Positions 43,604 to 52,486 are shown, numbered from the stretch's first letter. The stretch: DNA of 64,000 nt from Pseudomonas segetis (GCF_900188155.1 NZ_FZOG01000008.1:94025-158024); one strand, 5' to 3'. Notes: generated by a model not told the origin, from the letters alone. A program made the numbers and translations.

Positions 43604-45409
43604 TTAGTAACCCAGGGCGAAGTTCTCTTCATCCATGTCCATCAGGTTGTCAGCGCCCGACAGCATGGCTTCTACGTGGGTACGGGTGCGCGGCAGAATA
43701 CGTGCGAAGTAGAAGCGTGCAGTCTGCAGCTTGGCCTTGTAGAAGGCTTCTTCGCTGGTACCGGCAGCCAGCTTTTCAGCAGCCAGGCGAGCAATGTCGG
43801 CCCAGAAGTAAGCCAGGCAGGCATAACCGCTGTACATCAGGTAATCAACCGATGCCGCGCCGACTTCTTCGCGATCTTTCATCGCAGCCATGCCGACCTT
43901 CATGGTCACATCAGCCCACTCTTTATTCAGCTTGGCCAGCGGCGCAACGAACTCGTTGATAGCTTCGTTACCTTCGTTAGCCTGGCAGAACTTGTGCACG
44001 ATCTTGGTAAAGCCCTTGAGTGCTTCGCCCTGGGTCATCAGCACCTTGCGGCCCAGGAGGTCGAGAGCCTGAATACCGGTGGTGCCTTCGTACAGCATCG
44101 AAATGCGGCTGTCGCGAACGTTCTGCTCCATGCCCCACTCGGCGATAAAACCGTGACCGCCATAGATCTGAACGCCGTGGTTGGCCGCTTCGAAACCGAC
44201 TTCGGTCATAAAGGCCTTGGCAATCGGCGTCAGGAAGGCCAGCAGCGCATCGGCTTGCTTCTTCTCTTCGGCGTCCTGGCTGTACTTGACGATATCCACC
44301 TGCTTGGCCGTGAAGTAAACCATTGCACGGTTGCCTTCAGCGAACGCCTTCATGGTCAACAGCATGCGGCGTACATCAGGGTGAACGATGATTGGGTCAG
44401 CTGCTTTGTCCGGCGCTTTCGGGCCAGTCAGTGCGCGCATTTGCAGACGCTCGCGAGCGTACTTCAGACCACCCTGAAAACCTGCTTCAGCGTGGGCCAG
44501 CCCCTGCAGGGCAGTACCCAGACGCGCAGTGTTCATAAAGGTGAACATGCAGTTCAGGCCTTTGTTGGCCGGGCCAATCAGGTAGCCAGTGGCGCCATCG
44601 AAGTTCATTACACAGGTCGCGTTACCGTGAATGCCCATCTTGTGTTCCAGCGAGCCACAGCTCACTGCGTTGCGCTCACCAACGCCGCCGTCTGCGTTAG
44701 GCATGAACTTAGGCACGATGAACAGCGAGATACCTTTGGTGCCCGCTGGAGCATCCGGCAGACGTGCAAGCACGATGTGGACGATGTTATCGGCCATGTC
44801 GTGTTCACCAGCCGAGATGAAGATCTTGGTACCGGAAACCTTGTACGAACCGTCAGCCTGTGGCTCAGCCTTGGTGCGCAGCATGCCAAGGTCGGTGCCG
44901 CAATGCGGCTCGGTCAAGCACATGGTGCCAGTCCACTCGCCGCTGACCAGCTTGGTCAGGTAAGTGTGCTGTTGTTCTTCGGTGCCGTGCTCGGAGATGG
45001 TGTTCATTGCGCCGTGCGACAGGCCTGGGTACATACCCCACGACCAGTTGGAGGTGCCGATCATTTCGCTCATGGCCAGGCCCAGCGACTCAGGCAGGCC
45101 CTGGCCGCCGTGGTCGACATCATGGGACAGGCTTGGCCAGCCACCTTCAACATACTGCTTGTAGGCTTCCTTGAAGCCAGTCGGCGTCTTAACGCCGTCT
45201 TCGCTCCAGGTACAGCCTTCGATGTCACCCACACGGTTCAGCGGAGACAGCACCTGCTCACAAAACTTGGCGCCTTCTTCAAGAATGGCATTGACCATGT
45301 CTGGCGTTGCATCTTCGCAGCCAGGCAGGCTTTGATAATGCGCTTCATAGCCAAGCAGCTCGTCGCGTACGAATCGGATATCACGCAAGGGGGCCTTGTA
45401 ATCAGGCAT
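43604..45409 (-). CDS. Long-form acyl-CoA dehydrogenase, copy 3 (PA0506-like FadE)
   Basis: From the ATG at 45409 ('MPDYKAPLRDIRFVRDELLG') the enzyme has 601 residues, with 'TMCLTEPHCGTDLGMLRT', 'SGTKIFISAGEHDMADNI' and 'HGFIAEWGMEQNVRDSR'. A longer frame to 45505 is rejected for lack of a ribosome-binding site. It acts in long-chain fatty acid beta-oxidation. Its place beside the biotin operon matches PA0506 of P. aeruginosa, a known target of the fatty-acid-responsive repressor PsrA, and two PsrA-like boxes lie upstream here too. Confidence 0.94.
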   Translation of the reverse strand: MPDYKAPLRDIRFVRDELLGYEAHYQSLPGCEDATPDMVNAILEEGAKFCEQVLSPLNRVGDIEGCTWSEDGVKTPTGFKEAYKQYVEGGWPSLSHDVDHGGQGLPESLGLAMSEMIGTSNWSWGMYPGLSHGAMNTISEHGTEEQQHTYLTKLVSGEWTGTMCLTEPHCGTDLGMLRTKAEPQADGSYKVSGTKIFISAGEHDMADNIVHIVLARLPDAPAGTKGISLFIVPKFMPNADGGVGERNAVSCGSLEHKMGIHGNATCVMNFDGATGYLIGPANKGLNCMFTFMNTARLGTALQGLAHAEAGFQGGLKYARERLQMRALTGPKAPDKAADPIIVHPDVRRMLLTMKAFAEGNRAMVYFTAKQVDIVKYSQDAEEKKQADALLAFLTPIAKAFMTEVGFEAANHGVQIYGGHGFIAEWGMEQNVRDSRISMLYEGTTGIQALDLLGRKVLMTQGEALKGFTKIVHKFCQANEGNEAINEFVAPLAKLNKEWADVTMKVGMAAMKDREEVGAASVDYLMYSGYACLAYFWADIARLAAEKLAAGTSEEAFYKAKLQTARFYFARILPRTRTHVEAMLSGADNLMDMDEENFALGY

Positions 45410-45502
45410 AGCTAATAACCTCTGCGGTGGTCGGTATGGGTGACCGAATAGTTGTTTGAACGGGATTTCCCGAATGCTTGAAGGCTGCAACACGGCAACA
45501 AT

Positions 45503-45529
45503 CAAACAGGTGTTTGAAACATACGTTTA
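45503..45529 (-). promoter_or_regulatory. Tandem PsrA-like operators
   Basis: Two abutting inverted repeats fit the PsrA consensus (G/C)AAAC-N2-4-(G/C)TTTG: CAAAC-AGGT-GTTTG at 45503-45516 (perfect) and GAAAC-ATAC-GTTTA at 45516-45529 (one change). They lie 95-120 bases upstream of the acyl-CoA dehydrogenase start. In the rest of the 406-base gap 45410-45815 no gene is supported. Confidence 0.65.
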
Positions 45530-45815
45530 CGCCTAGCCATTGTCAAGCGTGGTTTAAGACGAAGACAAAGGATAATTGCCCCACTGCCTACGGCTCAGAA
45601 GCCCGCGCTTGAGCCATGCAACTATTATTCGCGGTCAACAGAAACACTTTGAAATCAGACAGGGCCATACCGCTGGTCTAAATTACAGGCCACCACAAAG
45701 GGCGCCAGGCAAGCGTCAGGCATCCACCAAGAACGCTACTTGGCAGTAGTAAGGCCTATAAATATTGCAGGCAATAGCTCAGGGACGAGCGATAAAGCGA
45801 AGAGAGCTGGCGGGG

Positions 45816-46064
45816 TCAGGCGCGGGTATCAATCAAGGTGCCAAGTACTTCATCAGCTGTTTCCAGCAGGCGCGCACCCGCTTGGGCGTGATACTGGCCA
45901 ACACGCAGCTCGATCAACTGATCAGTGATTTCAGGCGACCCGGCTTGCGCGGCATCTGGCGCCGCGCCACTGGCGATCGTCTGTGCAGCCCGCTCGAGAC
46001 GTTGCTGGCCCGACTGGACCGTGGCAAGACCGGCGTTAAAGGCGCTGCCCGTTATGGCATTCAT
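45816..46064 (-). CDS. Small protein with flagellar rod/hook C-terminus-like sequence (PA0505-like)
   Basis: The 82-residue protein ends with 'ITDQLIELRVGQYHAQAG' then 'ARLLETADEVLGTLID', which strongly resembles the C-terminal coiled-coil of flagellar rod and hook proteins such as FlgG and FlgE (…VAQRSYQANAKVIKTADEML…). The N-terminal 'MNAITGSAFNAGLATVQSGQ' also looks like their N-terminal helix. The usual D1/D2 domains between are missing. No flagellar genes are nearby. By gene order it corresponds to PA0505, a protein of unknown function. It may form a short helical hairpin or be a reduced relic. Confidence 0.6.
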   Translation of the reverse strand: MNAITGSAFNAGLATVQSGQQRLERAAQTIASGAAPDAAQAGSPEITDQLIELRVGQYHAQAGARLLETADEVLGTLIDTRA

Positions 46065-46148
46065 CTATTTCACTCCGCTCAAGGCTGCAGACAAGCTGCA
46101 TTAAAGCAGAACCCGGAGCTTTGCGATAATAGCTTTTTGCCATAACAC

Positions 46149-46832
46149 TTAAATCCCAAGCAGGCTCAGGTCCAGGCAAGCGGCGACGGCCGCCGGATTG
46201 GCCGATTTCAGGCGCGGTACATAGCCCAGGCATGGTGCGGGTAATCGCTCGGCCAGGGTCGCGAGGTTCTCTTCCAGCCGCGAGGTGCCTGGATCAACGA
46301 CGTTGGCCACCCAACCCGCCAACTCCAAGCCATCAGCGGCAATGGCTTCAGCGGTGAGCACCGCATGATTGATACAACCCAGGCGCACCCCAACGACCAT
46401 GATCACCGGTAGTTTCAGGCTCACCACCAAGTCCGACAGGGACGCCTGCCCCGAGAGCGGCACGCGCCAGCCGCCTGCGCCTTCGACCACTGTGAAGTCA
46501 GCGGCCTTATCCAGAACCCGCTGTACTGGATTGCACAGGCTAGCGACGCTCAACACCACGCCAGCTTCGCGAGCCGCCAGATGCGGGGCAATCGCAGGGG
46601 CAAACGCCAAGGGATTAACCTGCTCATAAGTCAGCTCGACTGAACACTGTTCCAGCAGTGCCAGCGCGTCTTCATTACGCAGCCCCTGCTCGGTCTGCTC
46701 GCAGCCGGATGCAACCGGCTTGGCTGCAGCGGTCGACATTCCCGCCTCTTTGGCCGCGTAGAGCAGGCCAGCGGCAATGGTGGTCTTGCCGATCTCGGTA
46801 TCGGTACCGGTGACGAAAAAAGCGCTGCTCAT
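46149..46832 (-). CDS. bioD: Dethiobiotin synthetase
   Basis: The 227-residue P-loop enzyme begins 'MSSAFFVTGTDTEIGKTTIA', carrying the family motif TGTDTEIGKT, and has 'VEGAGGWRVPLS' and 'VGVRLGCINHAVLTAEAI'. It closes the ureido ring of dethiobiotin from DAPA, CO2 and ATP, the third step from pimeloyl-ACP. Its start codon overlaps the bioC stop by four bases (ATGA). It is the last gene of the bioBFHCD operon. Confidence 0.95.
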   Translation of the reverse strand: MSSAFFVTGTDTEIGKTTIAAGLLYAAKEAGMSTAAAKPVASGCEQTEQGLRNEDALALLEQCSVELTYEQVNPLAFAPAIAPHLAAREAGVVLSVASLCNPVQRVLDKAADFTVVEGAGGWRVPLSGQASLSDLVVSLKLPVIMVVGVRLGCINHAVLTAEAIAADGLELAGWVANVVDPGTSRLEENLATLAERLPAPCLGYVPRLKSANPAAVAACLDLSLLGI

Positions 46833-47644
46833 GGTCTTATCCCTTTTTGTAAAACCCCGTATACGACCTGATAGGTTGCAGGCAGCCCCAGCACTTGGCG
46901 CTCGCGCTCATAGGCTTGCACCAAGGCACGCATGCGCGCACGCCCGGTCAAACCGCTGGGCCTTCCGGAATTGAGGTTGTGTGCTCCCAGCGCCTTGAGC
47001 TCATGGGTCAGGCTGCGCAAATCCGGGTAGTGCAATACTTCGGGCTGGGTATCCAGTGACAGGACCGTTAGGCCACTGGCCGCGCATAGTCCCTGGTAGT
47101 CGTCAAAATGACGGAAACGATTAACGTGAACAAAACCGTCCACCGCACGCCAGCTGTCACGCAACTCGCGCAAGGTGCCAACACACAAACTGCTGAACGC
47201 AAAGGTGCCACCCGGGCGCAGCACGCGTTGCGCCTCGGCCAATACCGAATCGAATGAATCACACCATTGCAGGGCAAGGCTGGAAAAAATCAGCCCGCAG
47301 GATTCCGCCTGCAATGGCAAATGCTCGGCATCACCGGCAATAAACTGCTCGGCGCCGCCCAGCGGGCGGGCGTGTTGCAACATGCCTTCGGCGATATCCA
47401 GCGCAATGCCTTGCCCCTCGGGAAACCGCTCGGCCAAGGCCCGGCTGAAGTAGCCAGTTCCACTGCCCAAATCCAGCCAGCGCTGGGGGGAAACTGTTGC
47501 TGGCAGACGCTGCAATAGCTGGCTGCCAACCGCGCGCTGCAACGCCGCAACGCTGTCGTAACTGGCTGCAGCGCGGGAAAAGGATGCGGCGACCTGTCGT
47601 TTATCCGGCAAGCCGGAATGGGCATCCCGGGCCAAATCAATCAT
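46829..47644 (-). CDS. bioC: Malonyl-ACP O-methyltransferase
   Basis: The 271-residue SAM methyltransferase is taken from the ATG at 47644 ('MIDLARDAHSGLPDKRQVAA'), which overlaps the bioH stop by eight bases and has GAGG upstream. The SAM motif 'WLDLGSGTGYFSRALAERF' lies near residue 54. BioC methylates malonyl-ACP so that it can enter fatty acid synthesis as a disguised primer for pimeloyl-ACP. A longer frame to 47728 is not favoured. Confidence 0.93.
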   Translation of the reverse strand: MIDLARDAHSGLPDKRQVAASFSRAAASYDSVAALQRAVGSQLLQRLPATVSPQRWLDLGSGTGYFSRALAERFPEGQGIALDIAEGMLQHARPLGGAEQFIAGDAEHLPLQAESCGLIFSSLALQWCDSFDSVLAEAQRVLRPGGTFAFSSLCVGTLRELRDSWRAVDGFVHVNRFRHFDDYQGLCAASGLTVLSLDTQPEVLHYPDLRSLTHELKALGAHNLNSGRPSGLTGRARMRALVQAYERERQVLGLPATYQVVYGVLQKGIRP

Positions 47645-48368
47645 CGCCGGCCTCATGCAAAAAGCCTTGAATCGCCGCGCCAAGCTCATGGGGGCACTCA
47701 AGCGAAAAGGCATGGCTGACATGATCAATCAAACCCACTTCCACATCGCCCAACAAAGCCAGGATATCGCCAGCCACTTCAGCGGGCACCAAGGAGTCCT
47801 GTCCGGCATAGAGGTGCAATTGCGGGCCGACAAAACCTTGCAATGCCGCGCGGGTATCCAGGCTCGCGAGCAAATCAAGACTGGCCAGCAGCAGTTCACC
47901 GCTTTCGTGGGGGGCACCGCCCAGCATCAGGCGCGCCATGCCACGTTGATCGGCGGCACCTTGCGCGCACAAGGCAGCAAAGCGTTTAAGCGTGATCACC
48001 GGGTTTTGAGCACAGCCCTGGCGAAACAGATCAAAGGCTTCCTCAGCCATGGCGTGGGGCCAATCTGTACTGGCAACAAAGCTGGCGTTGCTGGCCAGCG
48101 TGATCAGCCCAGGGCATTGCTCGGCACGTCGGGCGGCCAGCTCTGCAGCAAGCATTCCACCCAGGGACCAGCCTCCGAGCCAGGCACCTTCAGGCAGGTT
48201 GGCGTCGAGTTCATCGAGCCATTCATCGAGCTCACTGCTGACCAATAAAGGCAACGGCTCGACCTGCACATGCAAGTGCGGATCAAGCCCGCGCAATGCT
48301 TCGGCCAGCGGCTCAAGAGGCGCAGTACCCAAGCCCCACCCCGGCAATAACACCAAGCGATTACGCAT
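47637..48368 (-). CDS. bioH: Pimeloyl-ACP methyl ester esterase
   Basis: This 243-residue alpha/beta hydrolase starts at the ATG at 48368 ('MRNRLVLLPGWGLGTAPLEP'), inside the end of bioF (eight-base overlap, ATGCGTAA), with GAGGAG upstream. The nucleophile elbow is 'GGWSLGGM' with Ser68; the acid and His are visible in 'YAGQDSLVPAEV' and 'IDHVSHAFSLE'. It removes the methyl group that BioC added, releasing pimeloyl-ACP. Confidence 0.93.
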   Translation of the reverse strand: MRNRLVLLPGWGLGTAPLEPLAEALRGLDPHLHVQVEPLPLLVSSELDEWLDELDANLPEGAWLGGWSLGGMLAAELAARRAEQCPGLITLASNASFVASTDWPHAMAEEAFDLFRQGCAQNPVITLKRFAALCAQGAADQRGMARLMLGGAPHESGELLLASLDLLASLDTRAALQGFVGPQLHLYAGQDSLVPAEVAGDILALLGDVEVGLIDHVSHAFSLECPHELGAAIQGFLHEAGDD

Positions 48369-49533
48369 CCAGTTGCTCCTCACCCGCGCCACACTCAGCC
48401 AGCGCAGAAAGTAATAAATCCACCTGAGCGGTGCTGTGCGCCGCCGACAAGGTCACCCGCAAGCGGGCACTGCCTGCAGGCACCGTTGGCGGGCGAATCG
48501 CGGTAACCAGAATGCCGCGCTCACGCAACCGCTCCGACAAACGCATGGCGCGGCCACTGTCACCAATAACAATAGGTTGAATTGGCGTTGCGCTGTCCAT
48601 CAACTGCAAGCCCAGCGCTTGTGCGCCATCGCGGAATTGCTTGATCAGCGTATTGAGATGCTCGCGGCGCCAGTGTTCGTTGCGCAGCAGCTCAAGGCTT
48701 TTCAGGGTGGCGCAAGCCAGGGCAGGTGGCTGGCTGGTGGTGTAGATGTACGGACGGGCAAACTGCACCAGTGCCTCGATCAATTCTTCGCTACCGGCTA
48801 CAAATGCCCCGGACGTGCCAAACGCCTTTCCCAGGGTGCCGACCAGCACCTGCACATCATCAACACCCAGCCCCTGCTGTTCGACGATACCGCCACCGGT
48901 AGCCCCCAAAGGCCCAAAACCGTGGGCGTCATCAACCATGACCCAGGCATTGCGTTTTTTGGCCTCGGCGCACAATGCCGGCAAATCAGCCTCGTCGCCA
49001 TCCATGCTGAATACGCCGTCCGTCACCACCAGGGTATTACCCACGGCTTTGCCCAGGCGGCTGGCGAGGCTGCTGGCATCGTTATGCAGATACCGCGAAA
49101 AGCGTGCATTACTGAGCAAGCCGGCATCGAGCAAGGAGGCATGATTGAGGCGGTCTTCGAGCACCGTATCGCCCTGCCCGACCAAGGCGGTAACCGCGCC
49201 AAGGTTAGCCATGTAGCCGGTGGTGAACAGCAGCGCGCGCGGCCGTCCAGTAAACTCGGCCAGCGCCTCCTCCAACTGATGATGTGGCGTGCTGTGGCCG
49301 ACAACCAAGTGCGAAGCCCCGCCACCGACACCCCAACGTGCAGCCCCGGCCTGCCAGGCTTCAATCACCTGCGGATGGTTAGCCAAACCAAGATAATCGT
49401 TTGAGCAAAACGCCAATAACTCGCGTCCATCCACCACGACCTGCGGGCCTTGCGGCGACTCAAGCAACGGACGCTGCCGATATAGCTGTGCGGCGCGGCG
49501 CTCAGCCAGGCGGCTGGCGAGGTCAAAAGACAT
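48361..49533 (-). CDS. bioF: 8-amino-7-oxononanoate synthase
   Basis: The 390-residue PLP enzyme of the alpha-oxoamine synthase family has 'HGFGPLGATGGGIVEQ' and the Schiff-base lysine in 'GTLGKAFGTSGAFVAG' (about residue 240). It condenses pimeloyl-ACP and alanine to form KAPA. It follows bioB after 85 bases and overlaps bioH. Confidence 0.95.
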   Translation of the reverse strand: MSFDLASRLAERRAAQLYRQRPLLESPQGPQVVVDGRELLAFCSNDYLGLANHPQVIEAWQAGAARWGVGGGASHLVVGHSTPHHQLEEALAEFTGRPRALLFTTGYMANLGAVTALVGQGDTVLEDRLNHASLLDAGLLSNARFSRYLHNDASSLASRLGKAVGNTLVVTDGVFSMDGDEADLPALCAEAKKRNAWVMVDDAHGFGPLGATGGGIVEQQGLGVDDVQVLVGTLGKAFGTSGAFVAGSEELIEALVQFARPYIYTTSQPPALACATLKSLELLRNEHWRREHLNTLIKQFRDGAQALGLQLMDSATPIQPIVIGDSGRAMRLSERLRERGILVTAIRPPTVPAGSARLRVTLSAAHSTAQVDLLLSALAECGAGEEQLDA

Positions 49534-49618
49534 GGTATTTACCTGTTTACGCAGCCGCTTGAACCTCGCAGGCTGCGAGGTTCAAGGAGCCAGATCAAGA
49601 CAAGTGCCAGACGGTTGG

Positions 49619-50674
49619 TTAAACAGCCGCGTTGTAGAACTGCTCGCTGCTTTTCTGTTCAACCAAGGCCTGCTCGATGGCTGCCTGATGAACTTCATCG
49701 GCATGTTCTTCACGGGCCTCCGGCTTGATGCCCAGGCGTGCGAACAACTCCATGTCCTTGTTCGCTTGCGGGTTGACCGTGGTCAGCAGTTTCTCGCCAT
49801 AGAAAATCGAGTTGGCACCGGCAAAGAAAGCCAGCGCCTGCATTTGATCATTCATCGCCTCGCGGCCAGCGGACAGGCGCACGTGGGATTTAGGCATCAT
49901 GATCCGCGCAACGGCGAGGGTGCGGATAAAGTCGAACGGATCGACATCCTTTTCATTCTCCAGCGGCGTGCCTTTAACCTTGACCAACATGTTGATGGGC
50001 ACTGACTCGGGATGCTCCGGCAAATTCGCCAGCTGGATCAACAGGCCAGCACGGTCGTCCAGCGACTCACCCAAACCAAGAATACCGCCCGAACAGATCT
50101 TCATACCGGCATCACGCACGTGCGCCAGTGTCTCCAAACGGTCGGCGTAGGTACGGGTGGTGATGATATTGCCGTAGAACTCCGGCGAGGTGTCGAGGTT
50201 GTGGTTGTAGTAATCCAACCCGGCTTCGGCCAACGACTGGGTTTGCTCCTTGTCCAGCTTGCCCAGGGTCATGCAGGTTTCCAGGCCCAGCGCCTTCACC
50301 CCTTTGACCATCTCCAGCACATAGGGCATGTCTTTGGCCGAGGGGTGCTTCCAGGCGGCGCCCATGCAGAAACGAGTTGAGCCAATGGCCTTGGCATCAG
50401 CGGCCGCTTGCAGGACTTTCTGAACTTCCAGCAGTTTCTCTTTCTCAAGCCCGGTGTTGTAGTGACCGGACTGTGGGCAATATTTGCAATCTTCCGGGCA
50501 AGCGCCGGTTTTGATCGACAGCAAGGTTGAGACCTGCACCCGATTCTGATCGAAATGCGCGCGGTGTACGGTCTGCGCATTGAACAGCAAGTCGTTGAAC
50601 GGTTGCTCGAACAATGCCTTAACTTCGGCTAGCGACCAGTCGTGGCGAGTTGCGATGGATGCGGTGGCATTCAT
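49619..50674 (-). CDS. bioB: Biotin synthase
   Basis: The 351-residue radical SAM enzyme has the iron-sulfur motif Cys-x3-Cys-x2-Cys in 'KTGACPEDCKYCPQSG' (about residues 56-71), and 'YNHNLDTSPEFYGNI', 'CSGGILGLGE' and 'RLSAGREAM'. It inserts sulfur into dethiobiotin to make biotin. AAGGA lies seven bases before the ATG. It is the first gene of the leftward biotin operon and has a good sigma70 promoter 75 bases upstream. Confidence 0.96.
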   Translation of the reverse strand: MNATASIATRHDWSLAEVKALFEQPFNDLLFNAQTVHRAHFDQNRVQVSTLLSIKTGACPEDCKYCPQSGHYNTGLEKEKLLEVQKVLQAAADAKAIGSTRFCMGAAWKHPSAKDMPYVLEMVKGVKALGLETCMTLGKLDKEQTQSLAEAGLDYYNHNLDTSPEFYGNIITTRTYADRLETLAHVRDAGMKICSGGILGLGESLDDRAGLLIQLANLPEHPESVPINMLVKVKGTPLENEKDVDPFDFIRTLAVARIMMPKSHVRLSAGREAMNDQMQALAFFAGANSIFYGEKLLTTVNPQANKDMELFARLGIKPEAREEHADEVHQAAIEQALVEQKSSEQFYNAAV

Positions 50675-50748
50675 TGAGGGTTCCTTCGACGCTCAACTGC
50701 GTCTGTTGTCAGGGTGCGGGCCAAGCGCCGCGAATCAGGCTTCAAGGC

Positions 50749-50776
50749 ATCATAAGTTGTGTTTCGACGCTGTCAA
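50749..50776 (-). promoter_or_regulatory. Sigma70 promoter of the biotin operon
   Basis: On the minus strand a perfect -35 TTGACA (50776-50771) and -10 TATGAT (50754-50749) are 16 bp apart. The transcript would start near 50742, giving a leader of about 68 bases before bioB. Confidence 0.65.
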
Positions 50777-50847
50777 CCCAAGACAAGACACAGGTTTACA
50801 TCTGATCAAAAAACAAACACACCTAGCCCGCTTCAAGGAAGAACGCT

Positions 50848-51594
50848 ATGGCTATCTGGCAAAGGCTCAAACATCAGCTCGAAACACTTCAACCCTGCTT
50901 GAAGTGCCTGCTCTGTGATGAAACCACTGAAAGCAAGCGGCTGCCGATCTGCACCGACTGCGAAAGGGAGTTGCCCTGGTTGCGCGCGCATTGCAGTGTC
51001 TGTGCCCTGCCCATGCACGGCGCTGAATGGATTTGTGGCGAGTGCCAGAAAAATCCGCCCTCATTCGACAAAGTCGTGGCGCCCTGGAGCTACAGCTTTC
51101 CAGTCCAGGGCATGATCAATCGCTTCAAGCATCAAGCTCAATGGCCATTGGGACGTTTGCTAGGCGACTTGCTGAGCGATCATATGCTGCACAGCTTTGC
51201 TGACGGTTTGGTTCGCCCCGACCTGCTTTTACCCGTGCCACTGACTAAACAACGCCAGCGTCAACGAGGTTTCAACCAGGCACAAATGCTTGCCAATAGC
51301 CTGGGCAAGGCGTTGCATATTCCGCTGCTGAGTCGCGGCTTGAGCCGCATCATCGATACTCCGGCCCAGCAAGGTCTCGATGCCGTCACCCGGAAAAAGA
51401 ACCTGCGCAACGCATTTTTCGTAGCACCAGAAGTTGAACTTCAAGGGCGGCACCTGGCATTGGTGGATGACGTATTGACCACTGGCGCCACGGCGCAAAC
51501 CCTGAGCAAGCTGCTATTGAAAGCAGGCGCTGCCCGGGTGGATGTTTATTGCCTGGCCCGGACACCAAAACCCGGAACCCAGCTTGACTTGTAA
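50848..51594 (+). CDS. ComF-family phosphoribosyltransferase-like protein
   Basis: The 248-residue protein has an N-terminal zinc-finger-like region with cysteine pairs ('CLKCLLCDE', 'CTDCERE', 'CSVCALPM', 'CGECQKNPP') and a C-terminal PRTase domain with the PRPP loop 'LALVDDVLTTGATAQTLSKL' (~residues 205-224). ComF proteins are needed for DNA uptake in competent bacteria and for handling of single-stranded DNA; in Pseudomonas the role is untested. It is divergent from bioB. Confidence 0.9.
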   Translation: MAIWQRLKHQLETLQPCLKCLLCDETTESKRLPICTDCERELPWLRAHCSVCALPMHGAEWICGECQKNPPSFDKVVAPWSYSFPVQGMINRFKHQAQWPLGRLLGDLLSDHMLHSFADGLVRPDLLLPVPLTKQRQRQRGFNQAQMLANSLGKALHIPLLSRGLSRIIDTPAQQGLDAVTRKKNLRNAFFVAPEVELQGRHLALVDDVLTTGATAQTLSKLLLKAGAARVDVYCLARTPKPGTQLDL

Positions 51595-51643
51595 TCAGCA
51601 AATCGCCACCGTTGGAAATCTCTTCCATACACATCCAGCCCTT

Positions 51644-52408
51644 ATGTCGCTTACCTCCGTGCTCGCCCAGTACATTGCTCGTCGCCCGCAGCGCATCGCC
51701 CTGCTGCAGCACATTTGCGAACAAGGCTCGATCACCCGCGCCGCCAAAAGCGCCGGCCTGAGCTACAAATCAGCCTGGGATGCGATTGATGAACTGAACA
51801 ACCTGGCGCAAAAGCCATTGGTTGAACGCAGTGTTGGCGGCAAGGGTGGCGGCGGTGCGCGGTTATCACTGGAAGGCGAGCGCGTTCTGCGCCTGTACCA
51901 GCGTTTGCAAGCCCTGCAAGCCCAAGTGCTGGAAGCCGCTGAAGACATCAGTGACCTGGATTTACTCAGCCGCCTGATGTTGCGCACCAGCGCACGCAAC
52001 CAACTGCATGGCCAGGTCATTGCAATCGACAGCCACGGGCGCAATGACCTGATACGCCTCGAACTGGCGGGCGGACAATATCTGACGGCGCAGATCACCC
52101 ACGACAGCACGCAAAACCTTGAGCTGGAAATCGGTAGCCAGGTGATTGCCCTGATCAAGGCTGGCTGGCTGGAACTGCAAACCCTGCAACAGCCCGTAAC
52201 GCCGGGTTATAACTGCATGCAAGGCCGGATAGAGGAGCTGTTGGACGCGCCCGACAGCCCGACGGAAGTCAAAATCACTCTGCCAAGCGGCCAGACCTTG
52301 TGCACCCTGGCCCAGCCAGCGCAGCTCGATGCCTTGCAGTTGACAATTGGTAGCGCAGTACGCGTGCAGTGCTCCCCAACCCAAGTACTGCTGGGCACGC
52401 CAATTTAA
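51644..52408 (+). CDS. ModE-like molybdate-responsive regulator
   Basis: From the ATG at 51644 the protein has 254 residues. The N-terminal winged helix ('GSITRAAKSAGLSYKSAWDA' and 'GGKGGGGARLSLEGER') matches ModE/LysR-type heads, and two TOBE/Mop domains follow ('SARNQLHGQVIAIDSHG' and 'YNCMQGRIEELLDAPDS'). ModE binds molybdate and controls molybdenum uptake genes. No mod transporter is next to it here, so its targets lie elsewhere. It follows comF after 49 bases. Confidence 0.88.
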   Translation: MSLTSVLAQYIARRPQRIALLQHICEQGSITRAAKSAGLSYKSAWDAIDELNNLAQKPLVERSVGGKGGGGARLSLEGERVLRLYQRLQALQAQVLEAAEDISDLDLLSRLMLRTSARNQLHGQVIAIDSHGRNDLIRLELAGGQYLTAQITHDSTQNLELEIGSQVIALIKAGWLELQTLQQPVTPGYNCMQGRIEELLDAPDSPTEVKITLPSGQTLCTLAQPAQLDALQLTIGSAVRVQCSPTQVLLGTPI

Positions 52409-52486
52409 GGCAATCACCGAACCTGCAACAATTTCGTCATGGACGCTGATTAAGGTACTGCCATTCTTGGCACGGAGCCTTACCTG

